From NCBI GenBank assembly GCA_009778485.1, contig WRJQ01000011.1, forward strand, positions 1 through 43,633: 43,633 nucleotides of DNA, written 5' to 3'. The number at the start of each line of letters is the position of its first letter. Positions within the stretch are counted from its first letter, which is position 1. The notes beneath the pieces are model-generated. The model saw nothing but the letters and a program-made list of their open reading frames with translations. It did no database searches and had not been told where the DNA came from. Below, one piece after another: positions 1 to 7,590 of the stretch. The position numbers and the translations under genes are program-made. This stretch comes from Oscillospiraceae bacterium. Lineage in GTDB: Bacteria > Bacillota > Clostridia > Oscillospirales > Oscillospiraceae.

Positions 1-57
1 CCCGCACCCCGTCCCCCCCGTCCCCCCACCCCCAAACCCCTGACGCCGCAACGCTTC

Positions 58-86
58 AGGTTGAGTCTCATTTTGAGACTCAACCT
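58..86. repeat. Perfect inverted repeat in left-edge intergenic DNA
   Basis: Two 13-base arms (58-70 and 74-86, core TTGAGTCTCA/TGAGACTCAA) enclose a TTT loop. No T-run follows on either strand, so it is a weak terminator candidate. It may close a gene lying left of the window. The first 150 bases are otherwise C-rich, and I see no gene in 1-203. Confidence 0.6.
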
Positions 87-237
87 CCCTATACCAGCAA
101 GAACACCCACTCCCCACCGCCCCTCCAACCACGCATCCCCCACCAAAAAACACCCTACAAACAAGTAACACCGCGAAACTATTGCTACAGAAATATTTCT
201 TCAATGTTTCATGTATATTACATTGTTGAAAAACCAC

Positions 238-266
238 TTGACGAAGCAAAACACCTGTGCTATGAT
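238..266 (+). promoter_or_regulatory. Sigma-A promoter of the SLH protein gene
   Basis: A -35 box TTGACG (238-243) and a -10 box TATGAT (261-266) are separated by exactly 17 bases. The promoter lies inside the longest possible ORF, which opens at 204. This supports the downstream start at 339. Confidence 0.8.
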
Positions 267-338
267 TCACGCGTAAAAAGGGGGCGTCCGTCCCCCCAAA
301 CGATTCCCTACAAGGGAACAATTTTAAGGAGGAAAAAC

Positions 339-2972
339 ATGAAGACAGCGAAAAAACTCTTGTGTCTGCTTCTGGTCATGTCCTTGTGTGTCGGGCTAAT
401 GTCGTTCGCCGCTGCGAAAGACGCCGCCGACTACACCGACATCGATGATGTAGACGAAGCCGCACTCGAAGCCCTTTACGTCATGACAGGGCTCGGGATT
501 ACCCAGGGCTTCCCGGAAGGCAACTTCGGTCCTAAGGGTCAGTTCACCCGTGCGCAGGCCGCGAAGATTATAGCGTGGCTGCTCCTTGGCGAAACAGCCG
601 ATAAGCTGCCGCTTGGTTCCACACAGTTCAGCGATGTTCAAGCCGATCATTACGCGAGTGGCTACATCACCTACTGCGTTGCGAATGGTATCATCGTCGG
701 TTATCCGGATGGCACTTTCGGCCCTGACAACCTCGTGACGACAGCTCAGTTCTGCGTAATGCTGCTTCGCGCCCTTGGCTACGGCCTTAACGGCGAGTAC
801 ACAGGCGATGCATGGGCTATGAATGCCTACATCGACGCATACGACTTGGGAATCTTCACACTCGACGTCAACTTTACAGAAGGTGCAACGCGCGAGCAGG
901 TCGTAGTCTATGCGTTCAACGCTTTGCTAAGCTACACAAAGACAGAGATAGTCAAGACAACGTTCTACAAAGTGACAGCTGGCCCCGCGTTCAGCACAAC
1001 AAATACCACGGTTAGCGGACAGGACAAGTATACCGTTGAAGTAATGAACGTTATTGCTGGGGTCATCGCTGAGAACACCAGCTTCACTTCTAGGCAAGCA
1101 GCTGTTGATGCTGTGGTAAAGGCCATCACCGATGCAAAGGCTGGTGCAACTCCAGCAATAAGCCAACCTACAGCGGACGCTGTATTCATGGCACACTACG
1201 CAGTTGATGAGTTTACGACAGAAAAAGAGGAAGCCGTTGACTCACTTGCCAAAACCGTATTCGGACTCGAACTGGATGATGACCCCGATGACCTCGGACG
1301 CCCCTCAATTGTCTGGCTCTACAAAGGTGCCCCGATATTCAAGGGCAAAGGCAGCGACCCCGTTGAAACCTTTGAAAAGAGCTTCACCCAATCTGACCTC
1401 TATAAGGTTATCAACAAGGAAGGCGACATTGACGCGACTTGGAATGCCGCAAGCGGTCAGACACCTGAGACTGCCACACTAACATCACTGAGGACAGGAA
1501 CCGCACCAGCAAACGCAGCTGGGAATATCGGTTACGGTGTCATAACAGAAATCTACAAAGTAGGCCTCAACTACAAGGCAGTCGTAATCGAGCCCAGCTT
1601 TGCAAAAGTTGCTGATGTTAAAGCAACAGCAGCAACAGCAACGAAGGGCGCGTTTACGAAGTACACAGTTGGCTCACAGGATGGCGACGTGTTCACGTCA
1701 CACGTTGACGAAGCGTTTGAACCTGACACAGCAGCTCTGAGTGGTACTATAGCGAAAGGCGACTTCGTATTGTACTACAAGGGAGCGAAAGTCCTTTACA
1801 TTGAGGCAGTTGAAACCATAGAAGGGGCTATCTCCTCAGTTACTAGCGGCGGAGTAATTACGCTCGGTGGTAACGCTACAAGGGTTGCTAAAGCTGGATC
1901 GTATACAGCTACAGTATCTAAAGATTCCAAGTCTTTCTATGTAGACAGCTTTGGCTATATCCTCGCTGAAGTCTCACCCGCAGCACCGCCAATCCCGATT
2001 GTATTGGTATTGAAGCAGTATAATCGCAGTGAACTTATAGACGGGGCAGTAGTAACCAAGTATTTTGCAGATGTTGTTGACTTGAGTGGGACTGTCATTC
2101 AGGCCCCGTTGAAAGCTGCCCTAGCATCAACTGGTGTGATAGGCGAAGTTCTCGAGTACGATATTGATGGCGATGGATTCTACTCATTTGCAACGATTTC
2201 CACATCGAAAGCCATTCTCAACACAGGCACTATCACTACAATCACTCGTGGCGACACATCACTTCTCACGGCAGGTCCAGTACAGCGAGTTGGCAATTCT
2301 ACTTTGTTTGTAGTTGCAGACTATAAGGGCTCAGATGCGACTGGAACTGTTACTAAGTATAATGGTGTTAACGCGGTTCCATCCTTCGGAAGTTCTACTT
2401 CTCCACTAGCGGCAACAAAGGCAGTAAGCATTACTGACCCGCCACTGACTGCCGCGCTCGTAGCCGATGTAGTGTTTGTTTACGACAATGTGACTCCTGC
2501 TGCCATATCCCGCTATGTGTTCTCTCTTGGTACATGGAATCTCGATGAGGATGGCTATGCGATTGACGTTGTCATCGGCGGTGAGAAAGATACCATTGTG
2601 GCGAAAACCACTACTCAAAGAGATGCCTTAATTGGCACGACTAACGCAAATAAGCTCTACGCATCTATCGATACCTCGACTTCGCCGTGGACAATCACAC
2701 CTGCTTCCGGAGGAATTACTGGAACTGGTGCGGTGGTCTCGAATAGTGGCGGCATACTGTTTAATGGCGCTACCTACGTGGAAGACATTGAGGATGATGC
2801 CGTAGTGTACACCTTCAATATCCCAGCAGCAGGCCCGACAACGTATGGAACATCTGATGCTGCTGACCTCGAACCTGTTACTCTTGGTGCAAAAGATGCT
2901 ATATACTATGTGACGGCTCCTGGTGGCGGTGGCATCGTAGCTATCTACATCGTGATTGACAATCGTCCATAA
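339..2972 (+). CDS. S-layer-type protein with three N-terminal SLH domains
   Basis: This is an 877-residue secreted cell-surface protein, probably an S-layer or S-layer-associated subunit. The ATG at 339 is chosen because AAGGAGG lies just upstream, a promoter lies at 238-266, and a signal peptide follows at once (MKTAKK, then a hydrophobic stretch to about residue 26 ending AAA). Three SLH repeats follow at about residues 34-82, 97-145 and 155-197, with the usual FPEGNFGP and YPDGTFGP signatures. SLH domains bind pyruvylated secondary wall polymer in the peptidoglycan layer. The remaining ~680 residues are Thr/Ser/Ala/Val-rich, beta-strand-like and almost Cys-free, and I recognise no named domain there. 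The gene is monocistronic, with its own promoter and a strong terminator. The dedicated strong promoter fits an abundant product, but that is inference. Confidence 0.9.
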   Translation: MKTAKKLLCLLLVMSLCVGLMSFAAAKDAADYTDIDDVDEAALEALYVMTGLGITQGFPEGNFGPKGQFTRAQAAKIIAWLLLGETADKLPLGSTQFSDVQADHYASGYITYCVANGIIVGYPDGTFGPDNLVTTAQFCVMLLRALGYGLNGEYTGDAWAMNAYIDAYDLGIFTLDVNFTEGATREQVVVYAFNALLSYTKTEIVKTTFYKVTAGPAFSTTNTTVSGQDKYTVEVMNVIAGVIAENTSFTSRQAAVDAVVKAITDAKAGATPAISQPTADAVFMAHYAVDEFTTEKEEAVDSLAKTVFGLELDDDPDDLGRPSIVWLYKGAPIFKGKGSDPVETFEKSFTQSDLYKVINKEGDIDATWNAASGQTPETATLTSLRTGTAPANAAGNIGYGVITEIYKVGLNYKAVVIEPSFAKVADVKATAATATKGAFTKYTVGSQDGDVFTSHVDEAFEPDTAALSGTIAKGDFVLYYKGAKVLYIEAVETIEGAISSVTSGGVITLGGNATRVAKAGSYTATVSKDSKSFYVDSFGYILAEVSPAAPPIPIVLVLKQYNRSELIDGAVVTKYFADVVDLSGTVIQAPLKAALASTGVIGEVLEYDIDGDGFYSFATISTSKAILNTGTITTITRGDTSLLTAGPVQRVGNSTLFVVADYKGSDATGTVTKYNGVNAVPSFGSSTSPLAATKAVSITDPPLTAALVADVVFVYDNVTPAAISRYVFSLGTWNLDEDGYAIDVVIGGEKDTIVAKTTTQRDALIGTTNANKLYASIDTSTSPWTITPASGGITGTGAVVSNSGGILFNGATYVEDIEDDAVVYTFNIPAAGPTTYGTSDAADLEPVTLGAKDAIYYVTAPGGGGIVAIYIVIDNRP

Positions 2973-3010
2973 GGTTACCCAGCAAAAGGTTACCCAGCTA
3001 CCACACAAGC

Positions 3011-3045
3011 AAAACAAGACCCCCCCACCCGGGGGGTCTTGTTTT
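3011..3045 (+). terminator. Strong intrinsic terminator after the SLH gene
   Basis: A 15-bp stem (3011-3025 with 3031-3045) contains AAAACAAGA and a C6/G6 block. The right arm ends in GTTTT. The A-rich left arm means it could also terminate minus-strand transcripts. Confidence 0.9.
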
Positions 3046-3510
3046 GTGCATATTTCCTCGCCTCCGTAGGGGCGGACGACCTCGGCCGCTCGAACTCCCG
3101 TCCATCGTCCCTCGCGCGCGTTTGCACCCCAAAGCACTATCGCTACAACACAACCGCATTATCATGCGCTTTCGCTCTGCTCTCGCGTCAGCCGACCCGG
3201 GGAGCGTGTACGTCAGGTATAGTATCTGACCTGTTCGAGGTGGTAACGTAGTCACCGAATGCCGCACCGCGCCGCCCCTCACTCCGACTAGAAGCCAAGT
3301 TCACAAGATAAAGGGACGGTTCTCTTGTCCTGCTTCAAGAGGTGAAATTGCAATCGCCGAATCCCGCGCCGCCCCTCCCTACGACAAACAGGTAAGTTCG
3401 ACTCTCCCACGCCCACCCACCCCGGGGCGACGCTCGTGCCGACCTCCTTGAAGACGGCAGCAATACTCTCACCTTCCAGGATGGAACAACAACTGTCTCA
3501 GGATGGAATC
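3046..3510. other. Gene-free stretch with decayed repeat fragments
   Basis: No convincing gene is present. The stretch holds a dispersed repeat at 3063-3098 that recurs inverted at 28317-28352. It also holds a degenerate pair of related segments around 3255-3275 and 3355-3378 (shared core CCGAAT-CCGC-CCGCGCCGCCCCTC), and one copy of the AAGGGGACGGTTCTCTTGT-type hairpin at about 3303-3331. The ORFs here are short, overlap on all frames and have no ribosome-binding sites. It looks like a graveyard of small repeats. Confidence 0.55.
3063..3098. repeat. Dispersed repeat, GTAGGGGCGGACG family, copy 1
   Basis: The core CCGTAGGGGCGGACG, followed by CCTCGGCCG and CGAACTC, matches the reverse complement of 28317-28352 with only a few differences. 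CCGCCC/GGGCGG-type arms allow a short hairpin. Such short palindromic units are scattered between genes in many Clostridia. Confidence 0.6.
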
Positions 3511-3539
3511 TTGACACCCCAACGCGAAAGTGCTATATT
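3511..3539 (+). promoter_or_regulatory. Near-consensus sigma-A promoter of the decayed Rpn gene
   Basis: A perfect -35 box TTGACA (3511-3516), a 17-base spacer and a -10 box TATATT (3534-3539). It lies 36 bases upstream of a GTG start with a GGAGGT ribosome-binding site. The promoter is intact although the gene it serves is broken. Confidence 0.75.
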
Positions 3540-3575
3540 GTCACTAGAATCCTTGGTGAGCAACGGAGGTGCGCC

Positions 3576-4242
3576 GTGAGCAAAGTCAATCGCAACTACA
3601 AGGCGAGCGTTTTCACGCACTTGTTCGCGGAGCCGGAGATGGAGCGTGGGTTATACAACGCTTTCTCGCCTGTGAAGCAGCATCCCGACGCCGGAGTTCT
3701 ACGTACTCTACAATGGTAAAAAAGACTTCCCTGAGCAGGTGACGTACCGCTTGTCGGAATCGTTCGCAAAGCTTCCCGGTAGCACCAGTCCCCTCGAACT
3801 CGTTGTCACAGCGTACAATATCAACCCCGGTCACAACGAGGACATAGTACGGAAGGACGAGAATCTGCACGGATACGTGACTTTTGTGTCAAAAGCGCGC
3901 ACCTACGAGCAGTCCGGCATGGAGTTTACGAAAGCGGTGGAGCGCGCAATCAAGGAGTGCATAGACGAAGACATACTGAAAGAGTTCTTGGAAGACAACG
4001 CGTCGGAGGTGTTTAACATGCTGGTTCAGGAATGGGATTGGGATAAGTACTGGGAAACTGTTGCGAGGAACAGCAAAGAAGAAGAGAGCCAGAAATGGCA
4101 GGCGGCGCTTGCTGGCAAGGACGCGGCGCTTGCTGGCAAGGACGCGGCGCTTGCCGGCAAGGACGCGGCGCTTGCCGAGCAGGCTGCTGAGATAGCAGCA
4201 CTTAAGGCTCTGCTCGAAAGTGGAGCCAAGCCGAAGCAGTAG
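3576..4242 (+). pseudogene. Decayed Rpn / PD-(D/E)XK nuclease-family transposase
   Basis: The N-terminal piece opens at GTG 3576 after GGAGGT and reads SKVNRNYKASVFTHLF, the typical start of the Rpn-like nuclease family. About 35 codons later the frame breaks. The family's middle motif IPTPEFYVLYNG is found in another frame at about 3685-3720, and it runs on into the open frame that ends at 4242 (NPGHNED, YVTFVSKAR, AIKECIDEDILKEFLE). The nuclease core between the two pieces is missing, roughly 70-100 residues judged from memory of the family. The event is therefore a deletion with frameshift. The tail from about residue 118 of the downstream frame carries AALAGKD heptad repeats. An internal ATG at 3739 could still yield a 167-residue fragment without a nuclease site. 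Confidence 0.75.
4102..4176 (+). repeat. 21-bp in-frame tandem repeat
   Basis: Three full units (4102-4122, 4123-4143, 4144-4164) and one partial unit encode AALAGKD heptads in the C-terminal coiled-coil-like tail of the Rpn remnant. The unit length is a multiple of three, so copy-number change keeps the frame. Confidence 0.85.
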
Positions 4243-4269
4243 GAATATGAAAGAAAGGGCACGACTATA

Positions 4270-4914
4270 ATGAACGTAACAGAAGCTATTGCGAAAAGGA
4301 GCTCGATCAGGGCGTATAAGCCGGATCCCGTAGCAAAAGAGACGATTATGGAGATCCTCGAAAAGGCCGCTCGCACACCGTCTTGGGCGAATACGCAGCC
4401 ATGGACGGTATTCGTCGCCTCCGGCGCGACGCTGGAGCGCATCAAGGCTGCATACGCCGATAACTACAAGAGCGCCGTCAAGACGGCAACGGATATTCCG
4501 CGCCCTGCGGAATGGCCGCAGGCCGCGAAGGAAAGGACTATGGGCCTGCGCCCGGACATGCTGCGCGACTGCGGCGAGGACGCGGATAAGTTCGGCGAGC
4601 TGAACCAGAGGATGTTCGACGCTCCTATGGTCGTTTTTCTCTGCCTGGATAAGATGTATTCTTCATGGTCGCTCTACGATCTCGGCGCTTACGCGCAGAG
4701 CGTATGCCTGCTCGCGCAGGAGCAGGGGATTTCGACCATTCCCGCGATTACGTCGGTTTCCTACCCCGAGGCGCTGCGCCGTGAGTTGAGCATACCTGAC
4801 AACTTGAACGTAGCCATCGGCATCCCTATGGGTTACGCCGACGAGAGCAACAGGATAAACAATTTCCACAGCGCGAGGAGCCCGCTGTCCGAAACTGTGT
4901 TCTACCACGGCTGA
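4270..4914 (+). CDS. Nitroreductase-family FMN oxidoreductase
   Basis: This 214-residue protein has the usual length of the nitroreductase fold, a homodimeric flavoenzyme that binds FMN and reduces substrates with NAD(P)H. The N-terminal KRSSIRAYKPDPV is the family's FMN-phosphate-binding arginine motif (RSxRxY/F). TPSWANTQPWTVFV at about residues 37-50 is the second flavin-contact segment. The C-terminal part has AIGIPMGY, matching the conserved strand before the closing helix. It starts 27 bases after the Rpn remnant with a weak GAAAGAAAGGG ribosome-binding site, so it may be transcribed from the Rpn promoter. The physiological substrate cannot be read from the sequence. A transcript-ending hairpin region follows at 4915-5003. 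Confidence 0.88.
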   Translation: MNVTEAIAKRSSIRAYKPDPVAKETIMEILEKAARTPSWANTQPWTVFVASGATLERIKAAYADNYKSAVKTATDIPRPAEWPQAAKERTMGLRPDMLRDCGEDADKFGELNQRMFDAPMVVFLCLDKMYSSWSLYDLGAYAQSVCLLAQEQGISTIPAITSVSYPEALRRELSIPDNLNVAIGIPMGYADESNRINNFHSARSPLSETVFYHG

Positions 4915-4949
4915 GCAACACAAGGGGACGGTTCTCTTGTGCTGTTTTT
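4915..4949 (+). repeat. Dispersed hairpin repeat ACAAGGGGACGGTTCTCTTGT, copy 2
   Basis: The CACAAG/CTTGTG arms flank GGGACGGTTCT, and five Ts follow. It sits directly after the nitroreductase stop and can act as a terminator. Related copies lie at about 3303-3331 and 32645-32690. Confidence 0.65.
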
Positions 4950-4971
4950 GGCGGGCACAAGGCAAGGGGAC

Positions 4972-5003
4972 ACAACACAGGGGGGATTCTCCTGTGTTGT
5001 TTT
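4972..5003 (+). terminator. Intrinsic terminator after nitroreductase
   Basis: A perfect 10-bp stem ACAACACAGG / CCTGTGTTGT (4972-4981 with 4991-5000) is followed by TTT. It stands in tandem with the hairpin repeat just upstream. Confidence 0.7.
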
Positions 5004-5126
5004 CAACACTATGAAAACCGGAGAAAACGACGATAATATTAATAGATGGCAACTGTAAAAAACGCTTGTCGCTGGTTTGTTCACAATTTGTTTACAAATT
5101 TGGTGAATACTATGTAGAAACGGCTA

Positions 5127-5157
5127 TTGACCTTCAAGCCACTTGAAGCTTTATAAT
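5127..5157 (+). promoter_or_regulatory. Promoter with a palindrome inside the spacer
   Basis: A -35 box TTGACC (5127-5132) and a perfect -10 box TATAAT (5152-5157) are 19 bases apart. The spacer holds the perfect palindrome TTCAAG-CCA-CTTGAA (5133-5147), placed where a repressor or a MerR-type activator would bind. MerR-family promoters typically have a 19-bp spacer with the operator inside it. No such regulator is seen nearby. Confidence 0.5.
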
Positions 5158-5189
5158 GAACTCAACAGATTATGAAATGAGGTAACCAA

Positions 5190-5255
5190 ATGAAAAACAG
5201 AAAGACAGTCAGACGAAACAGGACGAGGACCGCTTTCTACCAATTATACGACTAA
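5190..5255 (+). CDS. Possible 21-residue basic peptide
   Basis: ATG at 5190 follows GAGGT by a few bases and lies 33 bases after the TATAAT box at 5152-5157. It encodes a 21-residue peptide with eight Arg/Lys in its first 13 residues (MKNRKTVRRNRTRT), then an aromatic tail. It could be a leader peptide, the remnant of a longer gene, or chance. I recognise no family. Confidence 0.25.
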   Translation: MKNRKTVRRNRTRTAFYQLYD

Positions 5256-5480
5256 ACTGCGACTCGAACGATGTATAATGTGGTATAGCATGGGCATAGA
5301 TATACACAAGACAGGAGGTTGCGCATTGGCGTAGGTAAAGAAAGCTTTACATTTCAGGGATTTGGAGGTATTATGTAACAAACAATCAAGGCGATTCATG
5401 CTCTTTTTGAGAGACAGGTTTATAATGAGGGCATCAACAGACAGAAACAGACGAAAACAGTATTTTGGAGGATTTGATAA
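5256..5480 (+). other. Leader region of the LPQTG protein gene
   Basis: No gene of normal length is present. The region contains TATAAT-like boxes at 5274-5279 and 5421-5426 without good -35 partners. An AGGAGG site at about 5313-5318 precedes a 19-codon TTG ORF (5319-5378). Inside that, GGAGG at 5364 precedes an immediate ATG-TAA start-stop pair (5373-5378). The true ribosome-binding site of the next gene, GGAGG, is at 5467-5471. The pattern suggests a long 5' leader or decayed leader copies. Confidence 0.35.
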
Positions 5481-7433
5481 ATGAAACGAAGAATGAAGAA
5501 AAAAACCCTGGCATTGGCAGTCGTTCTCACCATGGCGCTGTCGATGCTTCCGGCGCTGCAGTTCACGGCGAGCGCGTACGATATTGGCGATATAGTACCG
5601 ATGAAGATGAGCAACGCCGGTTTCCACTGCACAACGTTTGGAGGTAACCCGAGAGTCTGGACAGATGGTTCTCGGACGATGCCAGCAGGCAGCGACATAT
5701 ACTCTGACGGCACCTACTATTTCGCCTACGTCGGCGTGGGTTCCAGCGGTAACTTAATATGGGAGCTGGTGGGGAAGTATGAACCTACCTCCACGGTATT
5801 CATCAATGGTCATCCCGATTGGCCAGTAAAGTACGTAAAGATTATATGCCCGAACACACAAGGCAAGAACTCTTGCCTTTGTCACGAATGGTACTCGTAC
5901 AGCAATATGAGTGGCGTGATTTCCGGCGGTTTAATCGGCGAGGTCGATGGTACGAACATTCAACTTAATCATGGAGAAGTCGGCGGTAACTTCGGAGGGC
6001 TCAACAACACAGTTCGATTCCAAAAATATGTCAACTCAGTCGGCACCGCTCCCCGTGCAAATGAAACCTTTGGGTTCGCGGTCTTTGCTGAAGGAAGCAA
6101 AGCAACAATAACCTCATTGATCCCCGACGAGATTGTCAGGGAGAGCAACTCCACGTATGCTCTGAAGTTTAATATGTATCCCAACTTCCTACCCGTTGGC
6201 AGGTATTATGTAAAGGAAATCGATAGTGGTGGTTACAATGCAAATGTTACGGAACTATACTTCGAGATCAAAGCAGCCAGCGGCGGGGGATTGACTGACG
6301 CAATCTGGGTCGACGGTCCCAACTACTTCCTCAATACTAAGGATGATGGTGGCGCCGGTGGGGGTGGCATCGGTGGGGGCGATCCCGGCGATACTGATTT
6401 CGGCAGCCTCATGCTAACGAAAAAGGTAACGAACACGACGACAAGCCAAGAGTTTAAGTTCACTGTGACTTTCAGTCTAGGCGACGAGGCTGATGAGACG
6501 GATCTGGAATATATCGAGCTTTCGATTGATGGAGGCCTAGGGGTTTTATTCGAAAACGGTAGCACATTTATGCTTGAGCATGACCAGACCGCTGAGTTCC
6601 TCTTTATCCCGCCGGGCGCGACCTACGAGATTACCGAAGAAAGCGTAACGAACTACTCGACCAGTTGGAACAACGATGGTGCCATTGAATCAGGCATGAC
6701 CGTCACGGGCACTGTGGACGAAACAGAGGCAATAAATGTCGTCTGCACCAACAGCTACTCAGCACCGTATGTCCCCCCTTCCACTCCTCCGGAGAAGCCT
6801 CCGGTGGAGGGCGACGACGATGCCGATGATGACGACGACGGCGATGGCGACGTTCTCCCGATCGAGAACGACGATGACGACGATGGCGACGCGGACGACG
6901 ACGATGATGGCGATGGCGACGTTATCCCCGGAGAGGGCGACGACGACAATGACGGCGACGGCGATGCGGACGATGATAACGACGCAGATGACGATGACGA
7001 CGATGACGACGACGGCGGCAGAAGGCGTCCGCAGGTAGTTTTCGAAGACGGCGACGGGCCGGAGAATTACCCCGAGATTGACTTCGGCAAGCGGCAGGCC
7101 AATCCGGACACCCCCGGCGGCTCAGACCACAGCGCTCCGCCTGTGCCGACAATCCCCGGCAACAAGCTGACTCCGCAATATGGCGAGGATGGCGAGCTTA
7201 TCTTCGTCGAGTTCGATGAAGACGATGTGCCTCTTGGCGCCTGGGGCTGGGACGACGATGAATGGGTCTTCGACGACTGGGCTGTGCCGCTAGGCGATTT
7301 TGAGCTGCCGCAGACGGGTATCTGGGGTGCGTGGCTCTGGCTGCTGCCTATCGGCCTTATCCTGACCGGCTTCGGAGCTGTGGTTCTCCTGAAGAGGAAG
7401 TTCGCGCTGGCTGTGAAAAAAGCGAAGCACTGA
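5481..7433 (+). CDS. LPQTG-anchored surface protein with Asp-rich stalk
   Basis: This 650-residue protein is built for covalent attachment to peptidoglycan by sortase. The ATG at 5481 has GGAGG ten bases upstream. Residues 1-33 form a signal peptide (MKRRMKKK, then a hydrophobic core ending ASA). Residues ~34-265 are an unrecognised, probably beta-rich domain, followed by a Gly linker. Residues ~315-425 (SLMLTKKVTN, YEITEES, CTNSY) resemble the prealbumin-like/Cna-B type DUF5979 stalk domain seen in clostridial adhesins. Residues ~435-515 are very acidic, mostly Asp runs. The C-terminus has LPQTG at residue 609, a membrane span and KRK, which is the full sorting signal. No sortase gene lies in the window. 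The product is probably an adhesin or pilin-like surface protein. Confidence 0.88.
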   Translation: MKRRMKKKTLALAVVLTMALSMLPALQFTASAYDIGDIVPMKMSNAGFHCTTFGGNPRVWTDGSRTMPAGSDIYSDGTYYFAYVGVGSSGNLIWELVGKYEPTSTVFINGHPDWPVKYVKIICPNTQGKNSCLCHEWYSYSNMSGVISGGLIGEVDGTNIQLNHGEVGGNFGGLNNTVRFQKYVNSVGTAPRANETFGFAVFAEGSKATITSLIPDEIVRESNSTYALKFNMYPNFLPVGRYYVKEIDSGGYNANVTELYFEIKAASGGGLTDAIWVDGPNYFLNTKDDGGAGGGGIGGGDPGDTDFGSLMLTKKVTNTTTSQEFKFTVTFSLGDEADETDLEYIELSIDGGLGVLFENGSTFMLEHDQTAEFLFIPPGATYEITEESVTNYSTSWNNDGAIESGMTVTGTVDETEAINVVCTNSYSAPYVPPSTPPEKPPVEGDDDADDDDDGDGDVLPIENDDDDDGDADDDDDGDGDVIPGEGDDDNDGDGDADDDNDADDDDDDDDDGGRRRPQVVFEDGDGPENYPEIDFGKRQANPDTPGGSDHSAPPVPTIPGNKLTPQYGEDGELIFVEFDEDDVPLGAWGWDDDEWVFDDWAVPLGDFELPQTGIWGAWLWLLPIGLILTGFGAVVLLKRKFALAVKKAKH

Positions 7434-7494
7434 GGCGCTCTTCCCACCCGCCCGCGAGTCGCACCGACTGCTCCAACCTATACCAAAGCGCGAC

Positions 7495-7535
7495 AAAACC
7501 CAGCATCTGGGCATATGCCCGGGTAGCTGGGTTTT
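7495..7535. terminator. Bidirectional terminator between convergent genes
   Basis: The outer stem AAAACCCAGC / GCTGGGTTTT (7495-7504 with 7526-7535) encloses an inner palindrome built on GGGCATATGCCC. It ends the LPQTG gene on the plus strand and the 23-kb minus-strand gene run from the other side. Confidence 0.85.
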
Positions 7536-7590
7536 CAGTCGAGCGGGAAGCAGAGGGCAAGGTTGGGTGCTGCCGGGGTGGCGTCGGTTG

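Noticed and set aside
204-338. N-terminal extension of the SLH protein to ATG 204
   Set aside because: It would place the -35 and -10 boxes inside the gene, has no ribosome-binding site, and would bury the signal peptide 45 residues in.
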